From positions 18,410,836 through 18,474,835 of the forward strand of contig NC_088805.1 of the NCBI RefSeq assembly GCF_011386835.1: a DNA stretch of 64,000 nt. Reading direction: 5' to 3'. This document shows positions 22,038 through 33,121 of the stretch, in pieces. Origin of the DNA: Chrysemys picta bellii. Lineage: Eukaryota > Chordata > Testudines > Emydidae. Every line of letters begins with the position of its first letter. Position 1 is the first letter of the stretch. A program made the position numbers and the translations under genes. The notes beneath the pieces are model-generated. The model searched no databases, was not told where the DNA came from, and saw nothing but the letters and a program-made list of their open reading frames with translations.

Positions 22038-22980
22038 GTTGAATGGTAGCATTACAGTGCTGCAAGAATTTTGGAGCTGAACATGGGGAGTGAAGTAGTA
22101 GTGATGCAGCAAAACTTTGGTGTCGCTGCTCCGGTGTCTGTTTTTATGTCTTTCCCCCATCAAGCAATGCCAGGTGAAATTGATCTAAGGCTAGAAAAGT
22201 GGAGTTATTACAATCTCAATAGGTATCTTAAATTATACTAAGAAAAAACCCATTAGGTGAATTTAGTCGCCAGAGAAAATATAATTATGAATAAAGATAC
22301 ATTGACATTTGATCCACCTCTGCCAAAAAAACTTACAAGCTGTATGGTAATAAAGCATGTAATAGTTTCTGATACAGTACAGATAGCCTGCTTCCAATTA
22401 AAAGGAAACCCACTTAGCAACGAGAAAGACATCTGACTTAGTGATAATAAAAATCAACTCAGACGAGTATACAACAGCATCATGCATGTTACATAAATCT
22501 TCAGTTTGCAATATACATGTCCAGATGGAATATTTCATTAGCCCCAGATTGCTCTCCTACTACTGCAAATAAAATATGCCTAGACTAAAGTAACAACTAT
22601 TGTTTACAGGGGCGTAAATTATTTATTTATAGCTGGATGTTAATGTACATATCTAGTGTAGATATCACTGGGAATGCTACCCTTTATCTCATCATGTGTA
22701 CTGGCTGCAGATATAAAATAAAACTTGTATTAACTCAATTTAGGAATTATCTTGGTTACTTTCAATCGTTGCTAAATAGTAAATACTGATTTTTTTTATT
22801 CCAAATGTGAAATCATTATTAACTATTTGAGATTTACTCTTATGTTCTGAGGCTTCCCAATGGCCTGGATTGTACTGGAGATAGGGAGAGAGTCTCTCAG
22901 GAGTTCTAAGGCTAAATCTCTGTACATTAGTGTGAGAACAGCTTCTTTATACAGAAACTTATTCATTATTTTACCATACC

Positions 22981-23357
22981 TATTAGTGTCTACACTAAAA
23001 TGTCACTTTGGCCGATGTAAGTAACACCGACTTAATAACTTCACCTCCATGAGAGATGTAGCGCTTAAGTCAATGTAGTTAGTTCAAAGCAGTGTCTGTG
23101 TATACACTGCATTGCTTACGTCACCTGTTGCTGTCCGGGCCCGTAGTGAGGGATAGAGGGGTGGGGGTATGAAGGAGAGCCCTGGCAGCAGGGCTCCATC
23201 TGTCAGTGCCCCACAATGCCAGTTAAATCCGTGTAAGTGCTCTTGGTGAGGATGCGCACCACCAACAGAAAGAACATAGTGTGGACATTAAAAATTGAAT
23301 TAATCACTGTGGTGGCTGTATGTCGACTTAATTTTGCAGTGTAGACATGCCCTTCGT
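22981..23357. mobile_element. MITE with 'tgtagacatgcccttc' end
   Basis: The left end 'tagtgtctacactaaaatg' is opposed by the right end 'ttttgcagtgtagacatgc' at 23331-23349. The interior includes 'gtccgggcccgtagtgaggg' and 'tgccccacaatgccag', the latter also seen as 'tcccacaatgcccc' in the Harbinger-like element at 29761-31798, which suggests shared ancestry. Confidence 0.65.
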
Positions 23358-23419
23358 CTAATAGTGTTTTGTAAAACTTCCCAGTAAAAATAACCTTGCT
23401 TTGTTTTAGCACTTAACAT

Positions 23420-25000
23420 TTCAATGCTAAGTATTAATTCCCTTATCATGCACTTCACTAGACAAGCCTCTTCCACACATGCCAGAACAATCTGAATTGC
23501 AATTCACAAAGTGGTGCGCACTTGATTATTTTCAAAGTAGGAGCATCTTCCCCCATTTGGAAATGGTTTTGAATTAACTCCTACTACATAGAAAGGAGCA
23601 GTCAACTAGCATGCATTTTGCTACAGAATTATCAAGACTTGACAATTTAGGGAAAAGTTACTGATACCTTGTGAAATAACAATACTTTTAAGCAGCTTAA
23701 GACTGTTTCGGTCACACATTGGTTTATGTTCAGGATTGTTTCAAATAAGTTATTGAAGCAGTTTGCTGTTCAGGCAAATGGGGGAAAAAAGCCTGTCTCC
23801 TGGTTTAGATCTGTAGATAATCTATGCAAGAAATCTCAGCATGTACTCTACAATGCACTTGGTGTGAAATCTGCCCTTGCTCAGGGAGTTATTAGCACTT
23901 TAAATCATTGGTTTTAAGTGGTTTCATAGGCCTGTTTTGGCCCTCTGTACAGGGGTAAATTTCACACTTAAACAGAGGATGTAATCCGAGTTAAAGCTAG
24001 AATGTGACAAACAGTAAAGCCACTGTGAATTAAGAGGCTACATACCATGAAACAGTCCCTGGTCATATGTATAATGAGAACAAACTAGAGTTGGATTATT
24101 CTCGTTTTGGTTGTTTAAGGCTTTGATTTCACTTTGGGGAGAGCGTTTAATGTAGTATATGCAATCAAACTCTGGAACATCCAGTTCCAACATTTTCCTA
24201 CAGAGCAGGGTGTAAGTTTAGTATGCTGAGCTTGTCTACAGGCTCTAGATATTGTACACGTCAAATCTTCTCCTGCTGCAATGAGGCGCCTGCTGTTGCA
24301 GATGAGAGTAAACTACTACCTATTTATTTTTACTGTTATCTCATTGCTGATAAACCCTTGCAAAATAACCTGAGATGAGTGCTTTTTGAACAAACTGGTG
24401 TAAGATTAAGGGTCGGGGTCTCTCTCTCTTTTCTCTCCCCCATCCCAAGCCCCACCCAATTCACTCAGGCAGCCTGGGGGAAAAAATCAGCAAGGATGCT
24501 GCTGTTCTGCAGTATGAGAGCAGAACGGTGCTGCCTGCACACGCAGTAGTGAGCAGAGCCACCTCTTGCTAAGATTACTGTTGCCGGCTTCTTGACATTT
24601 TATTGCAAGTCCCATGGGACTTGATGTGTGTGTTTGTTTGTTTGTTTTCTTAAAGCCCCAGCTCCTGGAGATAGTCATTTATGTGAGAATCTCTGCTTTC
24701 ATTGAAGAGTTCCACACCCTCATGGTTGGAGACACAAGTTCAGAGGTGTGACCTAAGTGTACCCTAAACGGTTAAAACCAAAAAGCAAGAATCTAAAGCT
24801 TATTTTTAATAATCTTGTATTTTGGTGTTTAAAAAAAAAAACCAACCAACCAACCACCTGGGGTTGGTAATACTGATGTTGTCAGGCCTTCCTTCCATAG
24901 GGAACAGGAGAAGAATCTGCCATGTCAGTGTCTTTTCTGACCCCATTTGGTTCACTGTTTCTACATATTCAGCCTGCAGGGAAGCAGTGGCGTTATTTGT
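23420..25000. other. Intron sequence with no recognised element
   Basis: No transposon ends or coding similarity were seen apart from a diverged stretch near 23865-23965 with 'gtgaaatctgcccttgctc' and 'ggtaaatttcacactt'. That may be another old palindromic repeat. Confidence 0.45.
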
Positions 25001-25002
25001 GT

Positions 25003-25109
25003 GTTAAAAGTGGGATTTGAACCCATGGCTCCATACGGACACCAGACCACTCAGTAGAGGGGAAGACAAAGCCTTGAGTCTGGTGCCTTAGACCACTTGG
25101 ATATTGTAT
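25003..25109 (-). pseudogene. tRNA-Leu(CAA)-like pseudogene retaining an intron
   Basis: Read on the minus strand, the D-arm region is 'ccaagtggtctaaggc'. The anticodon stem 'ccaga' plus loop 'ctcaag' holds anticodon CAA (25074-25076 on the + strand). An insert of about 26 bases follows where vertebrate tRNA-Leu(CAA) genes carry their intron. Then come 'tctgg', closing the anticodon stem, the variable arm 'tgtccgtatgga', and the T-arm 'gggttcaaatccca' with an intact B box. The acceptor stem no longer pairs ('atacaat' against 'ttttaac') and the A box is altered, so it is a pseudogene. The retained intron argues against origin from a mature tRNA. It might instead be the head of a SINE, but I saw no body or tail. 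Confidence 0.78.
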
Positions 25110-25799
25110 ATCTTGTAGGGGATTCCATATGCAACCTTTTCTGCACCACCCAGGCAGAACAATTTGAAGCCATCGCAACCAGTTAGAATGTACTCAATTT
25201 GCATATGCAGTTCAATTGGCTAATGTACTACACTACAGTATTACTGGCCTCTGAGGAGCTAAATAATAAGACAACAGAATATGATACTGTGGTAAAATGT
25301 TGAGGCAACTCCGTACACTGCTGACAGCAAACTTGGATTGAACACTGAGACCCACCGCTACTGGATCATCATATATCTGGGAGTGTTAGTGCTAGTGCAA
25401 AACATTAAATTTTAAGAGAAAAACAAACATGCAAAATGAGATCTCACTCATGAGCAAAGTTAAATTAGAAGTGAGGTTTTATATATAAAATGAAAATAAT
25501 CCCATACAACTTTAAGTTGAATTTGCTGAAAAAAGGAGGGGTTTTCCAAAACCAGGCCTGCCTCTGACAGCAGTTATTCCACAGTTTTCATCCTGACACC
25601 CATGCTTGTCAAAGATGCCTTATTGCTCTAAGCACTCTGGACAACCCCATATAGCCAGTTTTACAAAATCTGTTATTTCTAATATTCCTGTCTCCATGGT
25701 ATGTGGTTTACTCCATAATTTTCACATTGTCCCTCACCCAGGGTAAAATATTTTGCAATGACATGACTTTGTACAATAAAATATTGAAAGGTGCGGTAA

Positions 25800-25853
25800 A
25801 TATTTTTACCAGCTGCCTTACGTCAACCTAACTCTAGTGTAGACCAGGCCTAA
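25800..25853. repeat. MITE terminal fragment
   Basis: 'ctctagtgtagaccaggcct' is the right terminus of the 'aggcctggtctacac' MITEs, preceded by 'ccttacgtcaacctaa'. The left end was not found. Confidence 0.55.
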
Positions 25854-26037
25854 ATGTTGCACTCCAGCTACAGACACCAGGTACCAGAAACTGTACTTCA
25901 AGGACCAGATTTTTTTTTTTTAGATGCGTTCAGCACCCACCCACACCCATTTAGGTACCTAAATAAGTGACAATTGGAGCTGGTGGGTCAGAGTTCCGTT
26001 GAGAATCTGGCCTCTGCTGTAACTACTGAGCACCCTT

Positions 26038-26316
26038 GGGCTATGTCTACACAGCAGCTAAGATGTCTGCAGCTGACCCATGTCAGCTGACTCTGGTTCA
26101 GGCTGCGGGGCTGTTTCATTGCTGTGTAGACTTCTGGGTGCGGGCTGGAGCCCAGGCTTTAGGACCCTGTGAGGTGGGAGGGTCCTAGATCGTGGCCTCT
26201 AGCCTAAGCCTGGAAGTCTACACAGCAATGAAACAACCCTGCAGCCTGAGCCCCGCAAGCTCGAATTGGCAGACACAGGCCAGCTGCGGGTTTTTATTTG
26301 CTGTGTAGACGTACCC
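26038..26316. mobile_element. Near-perfect palindromic MITE
   Basis: Ends 'gggctatgtctacacagca' and 'tgctgtgtagacgtaccc' are inverted repeats. Inside, 'gtttcattgctgtgtagact' is mirrored by 'agtctacacagcaatgaaac', so nearly the whole element folds back. It has no coding capacity. Flanking triplets (ctt and tta) are not identical. Confidence 0.8.
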
Positions 26317-27289
26317 TTATAAATCTAGCCCTGGGGGGGGAAAAGTTTTCACACTTAACGTGTTGATGCTGAATGCTTCTGCACATAAGTATGGAGGAAG
26401 TTTTGGTTTCTTTTAAATACAATGTTCTTCACGTTTTCCTAGGATGTGTCCCAGCTAGGGCATGGTGTTTGACAGGTGAATGTCAATGACTGCTGTCTAC
26501 AGATTCTTCCAAGCAGGTTCATTTAGTTACTTCCAGTGGGTACAAATGCCATTTTAAACAAGTGGGAAAATCTCTGCACTGCGTTCCTAACACGTGAGCT
26601 GAAGAAGATTAAAGATAGACTGCACTGAACCCCTTCTACTTGTATGTTTTTTTTATTTCATGTCTAAGCCTCTGTCCTGCAGTGAGCTTCACCCAAGCAG
26701 ATTCCTGTCCCTGCATGGACCCTTGCTGGTTTCAAATGGGAGTCTGTGAGCACAGGGATCTGCCTGTGCAAAGCTTGGTGCAGGACTGAGGTGTTAATCA
26801 GGACAGCTACTTAAACAGGAAGATAAGACATCCCATGGGATATCTCAATTAAGGGGACTCTGTGGTGTGTGTGGATAATGGTCATCTTTTAAAATAGTGA
26901 AGCAGCTGGTTATAACAGATCTTTTTCAAAGAGCCACATTTCAGTGTGCTGATATATGGTTCTTATGCATTCAGATAGGAGGAGGATTAGTGTAGATACA
27001 GATGACTTGCGGCAGGGGAGGCTTTTAAATTCCTCTGAAAGTGTTGGGTCGTCTAGCTAGTCTAGGTCAGTAATGAATGAGTCATTATCACCTCTCTTCA
27101 TTGGCTGTGAAATGAATTGTGGTTGCAGTCCAGTTCCCAGTGGACAGGTGTTTAAACCAGCATCATCCTTGGCACTAATTAGCAGTTTCAGTAATAATGC
27201 TTAGCACTTATACACATAACTGCAAATGTAATCCTAGGGAATCATTCTGAGTCAGCAGAAAGACAGTCTAGATGAGGCATTTTTAGAGA

Positions 27290-27385
27290 AGGACAGTCTT
27301 TTGATTAAAGCACTGACCTTCACAGGATCTGGGTTTGATTCCTGTCTGACCTCAGGCAAGTCACTTAATCCAACTTTTGAGTTAG
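27290..27385 (+). repeat. MIR-type SINE fragment (complementary orientation of core)
   Basis: 'aggatctgggtttgattcct' followed by 'cctcaggcaagtcactta' reproduces the MIR layout ('tgggttcgaatcctggct ... ttgggcaagtcactta'). It is diverged. Confidence 0.65.
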
Positions 27386-27548
27386 AGTGAAAATAAAAAA
27401 TAATTCACCTAAACTTTTATTCCTTCTGTGATTGCCTTCTACTTTAGTAGTCTATTGATGCACGAATGTGTGTCACTGTCAGGCTTTTTGTACAGCTGAT
27501 GCATAGAGTCCTGGCCAAGATGCTGCTATGAGAGACTTTCTTCCAAAG

Positions 27549-27725
27549 TGTCAGAGGGGTAGCCGTGTTAGTCTGAATCTGTAAAAAGCAACAGAGGGTC
27601 CTGTGGCACCTTTAAGACTAACAGAAGTATTGGGAACATAAGCTTCAGAAGTGAGGTTCTTACCCACGAAAGCTTATGCTCCCAATACTTCTGTCTTAAA
27701 GGTGCCACAGGACCCTCTGTTGCTA
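27549..27725. mobile_element. Penelope-like element terminal fragment, hairpin form, with 10-bp target duplication
   Basis: 'tcttccaaag' flanks the insert (27539-27548 and 27726-27735). It begins 'tgtcagaggggtagccgtg'. The segment from 'agcaacagagggtcctgtgg' to 'cataagctt' recurs inverted, from 'aagcttatgctcccaat' to 'ccctctgttgct'. It belongs to the same family type as the copy at 14960-15184 but a different subfamily ('cctgtggcacctttaagact'). Confidence 0.83.
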
Positions 27726-27739
27726 TCTTCCAAAGGTTC

Positions 27740-29280
27740 TGCCCTCCGGCCTGCACCCATTCACTGTGTGCCAGAGGTCAAACAAGAGGGCCGTTAGTAC
27801 ATCTTTCTGCTATGATGCATCTGGCCGTTTTGATTTCCATGTGTAAATCTACATGGACATATGAATGGGGAGATGCCTGTATCAAAATTTCACCAGCTAC
27901 CGTTAAATGTTTTATGTTCTAACACTGTAGTCATTAAACATTCATTTATATCATTCTAGACTGGCTAATTTTCCATGACAAATTGTTTCTTGCATTGTAT
28001 TACAGGGCTAGTGGGACAGATTTAATCATAAGGTCTGTGGTTCAAGAACAGCAAAATTATGATCCTTTCCCCAGTCCATTGTATTTGATTTACAATTCAT
28101 TTTTGATAAAGGTTCTCTTAGCTGGATTTTATATCACTACATTCTGGGATTCCCAGTAGAGGCTGGGTTGTGTTTGGAGGGTGGGAGGAGAGGTAATGAG
28201 ATCAGGTGTTATCAATAACTTAGCATAGGCTATGTATATCCAAGTAATGAAAATAATGTACACCCCAGTTCCTATAGAAATTTTACTTTTTTCTGCAGGA
28301 ATCGGGGATATGAAGTCCTAAACCTTATTTAGCCTATTATCAGACTTCATGATTCTGCACTGTAAGAATTAGTCCTAGTGTTAATTTAATGGAAAGGACT
28401 GGTATTCTGGCCCATCCTATTGCAAGTGAAGGTGTTATGCTTCACGAGCTGGACACATGCTGACACCTCTGCTTTTGTCCCTTCCCCCAAAATCTGTCTT
28501 ATCAAACAAGGTAAAAGTAATTTAAAATACATGGACACAAACCTCTCATTATCTTTCACTTACTTTCATACTTCCCATGCATTCTCCACCATCCCCTGTC
28601 TATTGTTTGGTCTCAGCCCTGATCCTGCAACTGGAATCAAGTAGATAGATATCTGTGCCTGCCTAGAACCAACTGCAGATTCAGAATGTCAAACTGTAAA
28701 CTGTTGTGGGTGGGGACCTGTCTTTACTTGTTACTTCCATACATAGGGTACTAATACCATAAGAAAGAATCCTTATGTAGTTGGAGGTCTAGGGGTATTT
28801 ATTTATTCTTCACCAAATATTAATGGTAAGTTACAAAATAGCATTTCAGCAGAAGATGTAGAAACAGGTACTTTGGAGCAGGTTTAGTGGTAAAGCTGGA
28901 GCCCCTTTTTGGCTCTCTTTATCAAAGAGCTTGCAGTTCCCATTTCAAAGCAGGTGAAACAATCAATTAAATATTGTGCAAGAACAGCAATTAGGTATAA
29001 ACCATTGGGTGAGTAAGTTAAGCTCTGAAAAGAGCTAAGATCTCAAACAGAAACGAGGTACTTATTCAAGGGACCCAGGTGAAAAGTCTAACGCCATGTA
29101 TTGCACCAGGACTATTTTACCATAAGTCGAACGAGCTAGCTTTCTTTTCCCATTGTAACAATAGCTGCTGCAGTCAGTGGCTACCGACCTCTCCCACCTG
29201 AGAGAGAGAGAGAGAGAATCTCTTGTAACTCTGACCCACAACCAACCTATGTCTCCAACCAGCATTCCTGTGTCTCTCAC
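27740..29280. other. Intron sequence with no recognised element
   Basis: A short GA-repeat lies at about 29200-29218. A weak LINE-2-like phrase 'actgtaaactgttgtgg' lies near 28693. Nothing else was identified. Confidence 0.45.
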
Positions 29281-29283
29281 CAT

Positions 29284-29387
29284 TGTAGGCCATATCATCT
29301 TGGGCTGAGATCTTGTTGACTCAAGTAAGTAAAGCAGGATTGGGCCTGTTCAACTTGAGTGGGAGACCACTGAGAAAATTGCTATGC
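29284..29387 (+). pseudogene. 5S-rRNA-derived sequence (5S pseudogene or head of a 5S-type SINE)
   Basis: The order of 5S rRNA is followed across about 104 bases: 'ggccatatcatcttg' (5S ggccataccaccctg), 'gagatcttgtt', 'taaagcaggattgggcctg' (5S taagcagggtcgggcctg) and 'gagtgggagaccac' (5S gatgggagaccgc). It ends 'gctatgct'. Most differences are C-to-T or G-to-A changes, as in an old decayed copy. Box A and box C of the internal promoter are recognisable but mutated. 5S heads define SINE3/AmnSINE-type SINEs, so this may be a SINE whose body is too decayed to see. Confidence 0.75.
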
Positions 29388-29627
29388 TTTTTATAAGGTG
29401 TTGAACCCAAGAGGATAAACTGCAAGAGAAAATGATGCATTGTTAGAAGCACTGACAAGATGACTATACCTGGCCATGTGTGGACCAACCTACAAATAGG
29501 CTACCGTGCTCCTAGTTTGACTCTCAAGTATGTGCAAACTTTTCTCTTTCCTGACTCCCCAGTACTGGCAAAATCTTCTTTAATTGAATGTAAAATTTCA
29601 GAAAAACATCCTGGTAGGGTAAAGAAC

Positions 29628-29760
29628 TTTCTTATGCCTTGTCTTCATACAAGAATTGCAACAATTCACTACTTCCATTCAGAAACTAATGTTGTTAAAT
29701 CAGTGCAAACCTCTTATGTGAACACTTACATTGCTTTGAGTCCCTTATGTCAGTGTAGCC
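29628..29760. repeat. MITE fragment next to the Harbinger-like element
   Basis: 'tgccttgtcttcatacaaga' is a decayed MITE terminus. The interior includes 'tcagtgcaaacctcttatgt' and the end near 'gtcagtgtagcctga' abuts the next element. Confidence 0.45.
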
Positions 29761-30171
29761 TGAGGCCTGGTTTATGCTACAAATGTAGGTCAATGTAAGT
29801 TCGCTGGTGTCCACTGAGTTATGCGTGTATCTGCAGCTGACATAAGCATCCTGTTACAGTGATGCAGTAACACCTCTCTCCAAATGAAGCAGAGCTACGG
29901 TTGACCCACTTAGGTTGACACAGTGTGAGTGCAGACTATGCATGACCTGTGTGGACTCCTCCAGCAGCTGTCCCACAATGCCCCTGTCCTGTGACAGGGA
30001 TTTCTCTGGTCACAGTTTTGAACTCCATTGTCCATGGGTCATAAAGACTGGAAGCCACCTTCCCCTTTAAAATCCCTGTGCTTTTTTGAAGTGCCTTTTC
30101 CTCACATGTGTTGTGTGCATCTGACTGCCAAAGTGACCTTGCCTGCTCCACGCACAGAGAGAGCTACTAGA

Positions 30172-30470
30172 GGCACTCCTGCCTGGAGCGGGCGAGAAGT
30201 ATTGGATCTCCTTGGGCTGTGGAGAGAAAAGGATATGCAAGCAGGCTACAGACCAGCTGCAGAAACATTGACCTCTACAAGTAGATTGCCCGGGAGATGC
30301 TGGCAAAGGGGCATGGCAGGGATTAGCAGCAGTGCCATGTGAAAGTGAAGGAGTTATGCCGGGTTTACCGTGAAGTGAGGGAGGGGACAAGCAATCTGGT
30401 GCTGCTCTGCAGAACGGCTCCTTTTACAATGAACTGCATTCTACACTGGGTGGTGACTCCGCTAGCACCT
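30172..30470 (+). pseudogene. Myb/SANT-like DNA-binding domain remnant (Harbinger-associated type)
   Basis: Three frames together give the order of a Myb/SANT-like (trihelix-type) domain. First comes WSGREVLDLLGLW with E-K-D-M-Q (about 30184-30240). A one-base shift gives R-N-I-D-L-Y-K, I-A-R-E-M-L-A-K-G-H-G-R-D and then V-K-V-K-E-L-C-R-V-Y-R-E-V (about 30261-30385). A further shift gives F-Y-N-E-L-H-S-T-L-G (from 30422). At least two stop codons interrupt the middle part, so the gene is dead. Such proteins bind DNA and, in Harbinger transposons, help import the transposase to the nucleus and find the transposon ends. Domesticated relatives exist in vertebrates, but this copy cannot be one of them. 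Confidence 0.7.
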
Positions 30471-30973
30471 TGCAGTGACTGTGGATACCTCCGAAGGGCC
30501 TGAGATGAAGACCCTTGCTATGACCGGGGTGGGGAGGGGAGATATGGCTGGGGATTCAAACCATGCAGTGAGCCAGGACTTGTTTGAAACTCCATAGGAG
30601 TCCATCCAGGCCCCAGACAAGCGCAGATGAGCCTGCAGGTGAAGGGGATGGGAGCTCAGGTAAGTGTGTACATGTATTATTCCTTGCAATGGGTTTTTTT
30701 TCTTTTCCTTTCCCTCAGACCTAATCCACCCCTCTTCCCCCCTCTCCCCTTCTGCCTTTGTTCCCCATTTAAAAAATGGCACAAAGCTAAGACAAAAGTA
30801 TTGACTTTTTCATTGCTTTACTTGTATAAGATTAGAAAATAAAAGTTCAAGGAATAAATTCAGAGAAGGTTGTATGGCAGTCTGGTTCCACAGGTCACAT
30901 CATATCAGTGCCCTGTGCTTGGGTAAAGGTGGAACAAACAGAGGTAGGTTTGATGTCTGCTTTTCATTTCTTA

Positions 30974-31258
30974 GGTCTGGTCTATACTACCCGCCTGAAT
31001 CGGCGGGTAGAAATCGACCTCTCGGGGATCGATTTATCGCGTCCCATCGGGACGCGACAATCGATCCCCGAATCGGCGCTCTAACTCCACCAGCGGAGGT
31101 GGTAGTAAGCGCCGCCAACAAAAAGCGGCAGAAGTCGATTTTGCCGCCGTCCTCACAACGGGGTAAGTCGGCTGCAATACGTCGAATTCAGCTACGCTAT
31201 TCACGTAGCTGAATTTGCGTATCTTAAATCGACTCCCCGCTGTAGTGTAGATGTACCC
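30974..31258. mobile_element. CpG-rich MITE, TSD TTA, nested in the Harbinger-like element
   Basis: Ends 'ggtctggtctatactac' and 'gtagtgtagatgtaccc' are flanked by TTA on both sides (30971-30973, 31259-31261). The interior has the perfect stem 'cagctacg'/'cgtagctg' around 31187-31212 and 'tcgcgtcccatcgggacgcga' near 31037. High CpG retention next to CpG-poor surroundings suggests a young copy. The triplet target site fits PIF/Harbinger. Confidence 0.85.
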
Positions 31259-31473
31259 TTAGGCTAGGTGGGAGGGGCCATGTGGAGCAGTCTATTTATC
31301 TGAACGGGGATGTCCCTTTTTTCCTCTTGAGTTATCTCAATGGAGCTTTCATGGAGATACGCTGCAATCCTCTCTCAGCTATTTCTAGAGGTGGTAGCCT
31401 TGTTTCTGCCACTGTGATCGGACACTTCCCCATGCTACTCTGCAGTGAGTTCAGCTGTTACCATTGCAGTAAA

Positions 31474-31572
31474 TGCAGATATGCATCCGAAGAAGTGGGC
31501 TGTAGTCCACGAAAGCTTATGCTCTAATAAATTTGTTAGTCTCTAAGGTGCCACAAGTACTCCTGTTCTTCT
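31474..31572. mobile_element. Truncated Penelope-like element end, 12-bp target duplication
   Basis: 'cattgcagtaaa' flanks it (31462-31473 and 31573-31584). The insert reads 'tgcagatatgcatccgaaga' through 'gtagtccacgaaagcttatg' to 'gccacaagtactcctgttct', i.e. one arm of the copy at 14960-15184 without the inverted partner. Confidence 0.85.
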
Positions 31573-31799
31573 CATTGCAGTAAACAGGCTAGCAGCACCC
31601 GGGCTGGGGCAGCTTTGGGATGCCAGTAGCAGCTGAGTTCTCTGTGCCTTTGTCTGTTTCTTACCAACTCAAGCTAAATGGATATAAGGAGCTCTTAAAT
31701 CAATTTGAGTGTCTGTACAAGGCATAGCACTGATGTAATCAACAGGTTCTAAATGTAGGTAGTTAAATTAGTACAATTTTTGTGTGTGTACAAGGCCTT

Positions 31800-33120
31800 A
31801 GTGGTTTGCGGCTTGTATGTGTGCGTAATTTCATTGTTTTGTCTTCCTATCACTCATGGATTTGCTTTTTCTCCATCTTACTTAATTTTCTCTTCTATTT
31901 AGAAATTATCATGCAGATTCAGCAGGACAGACTATACACAACTTCAAACATATTTTGCAAATAGTGAAGCTGTTTTCTCATGTCAACGTTCCCTAATGTA
32001 AATCTATTATGGACCTAACCCCAGAAAGGCTCTAGAAGGCATCCTTTTCATGATAAACTGTAAAACAGGAATGTGGTTTTTTTTGGATGTAAAATGTGTA
32101 GAGATCAGATGTCTATGAAGTTACTAATTTTGGAGATCCTTTTTTGAACACATTAATCAGCACCATGCTTACAGAAGTGATGCACTGTGTCCTACATGCT
32201 TGCAGTGAATAAAATTTTGTTTGTGACTGTGAGGTTGTCAAGGTTGGTGCTATTCCAACTGCTTAAGAAAAGGTGAGGAACAGATGGACGGTAGAAACAG
32301 TCTACTTAGGAAATGAGAAAAGGCATTCTGAGATAACCATTAGCAAATACTTTTTTTTTTTTTTAAGAGAACCAAAAATATGCCTAAACTACTGAAAAGA
32401 CTGTATAGAGGGGGGATATCCTGCTTTTTGAGCCCAGTGTCTTTTCTAGGCTTCTGTGTTTATAAAACCTTTGCCTCCTCCGAACTTGGGTGTGCCTGTG
32501 GCACCCTCAAGACTGTTAGAAGCATGCTATGTCAAGAGTGACACATGCGCAAAATAATTTGCCCTACCAGTTGTTGCTCCATGGCACAACAGCCTTGAAG
32601 GGATACATCTTTAGAAAGCAGGAGCTGGCAAGAGTCAATAGGTCTGCAGTGAATTTTTAAACTGTCTATTAATGCTCTGCATACAGATTTAGCTTTCTCT
32701 CCTCACTACTTATGTTTCATCTGCCCTGAAGGAAACTGTAAGGTATTTGATAAATGGAGTCCAAAGCCATCTAGTTTTACTGTGTCTTCTCTAGCTTTCT
32801 GGAAATAACTTCTTGAAGGAATAGGCAGTGAATTAGCACAGAGATTTTCTGAATGCCCTACTGTTGTTTTTCCACACTCAGAGTGGAAGCATGTATTTAA
32901 TATCTAAAAGACTTTAGTCTAAGGGAAACAACAAGAAATAAAGCAAACTCCACAAGAAAGCACTGTGTGTGTCCTCTTTAACAAGCTGCAGCAAATCTGA
33001 GAACAAAATGGCGGCTGTCTGTGCACATAAGGAAAGTTTAGCTTTATTTTCGGTTTACTGCTTTCAGATTTTGTAACTTCATAGTGATGTGTACCACACC
33101 TACAACAGCAATATTGTACG
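31800..33120. other. Intron sequence with no recognised element
   Basis: No transposon ends, RNA-like or coding similarity were identified. A poly-T of about 14 lies near 32350. Confidence 0.45.
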
Positions 33121-33121
33121 G

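Larger units (their letters stand above)
29761..31798 (+). mobile_element. Harbinger-like element with broken Myb/SANT ORF, containing two later insertions
   Basis: The left end 'gaggcctggtttatgctaca' is opposed at the right by 'tgtgtgtacaaggcctta' (31781-31798). Between them lie a Myb/SANT-like coding remnant (30172-30470) and flanking sequence characteristic of one turtle repeat ('gctcccacaatgcccctgtc' type, 'gagatacgctgcaatcctct'). A 285-bp MITE sits at 30974-31258 and a PLE fragment at 31474-31572, each with its own target duplication, so both are younger. Harbinger transposons encode a Myb/SANT partner of the transposase. The DDE transposase itself is absent. The end-to-end extent is inferred from the terminal motifs and from continuity across the nested insertions. 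Confidence 0.65.

Noticed and set aside
27961..27985. 'ctggctaattttcc' as a candidate ZDHHC8 exon (L-A-N-F)
   Set aside because: A stop follows within a few codons and the next residues do not match.
30874..31212. 112-codon frame over the CpG-rich MITE
   Set aside because: It crosses the MITE and its flank and is explained by the insertion's high GC content.
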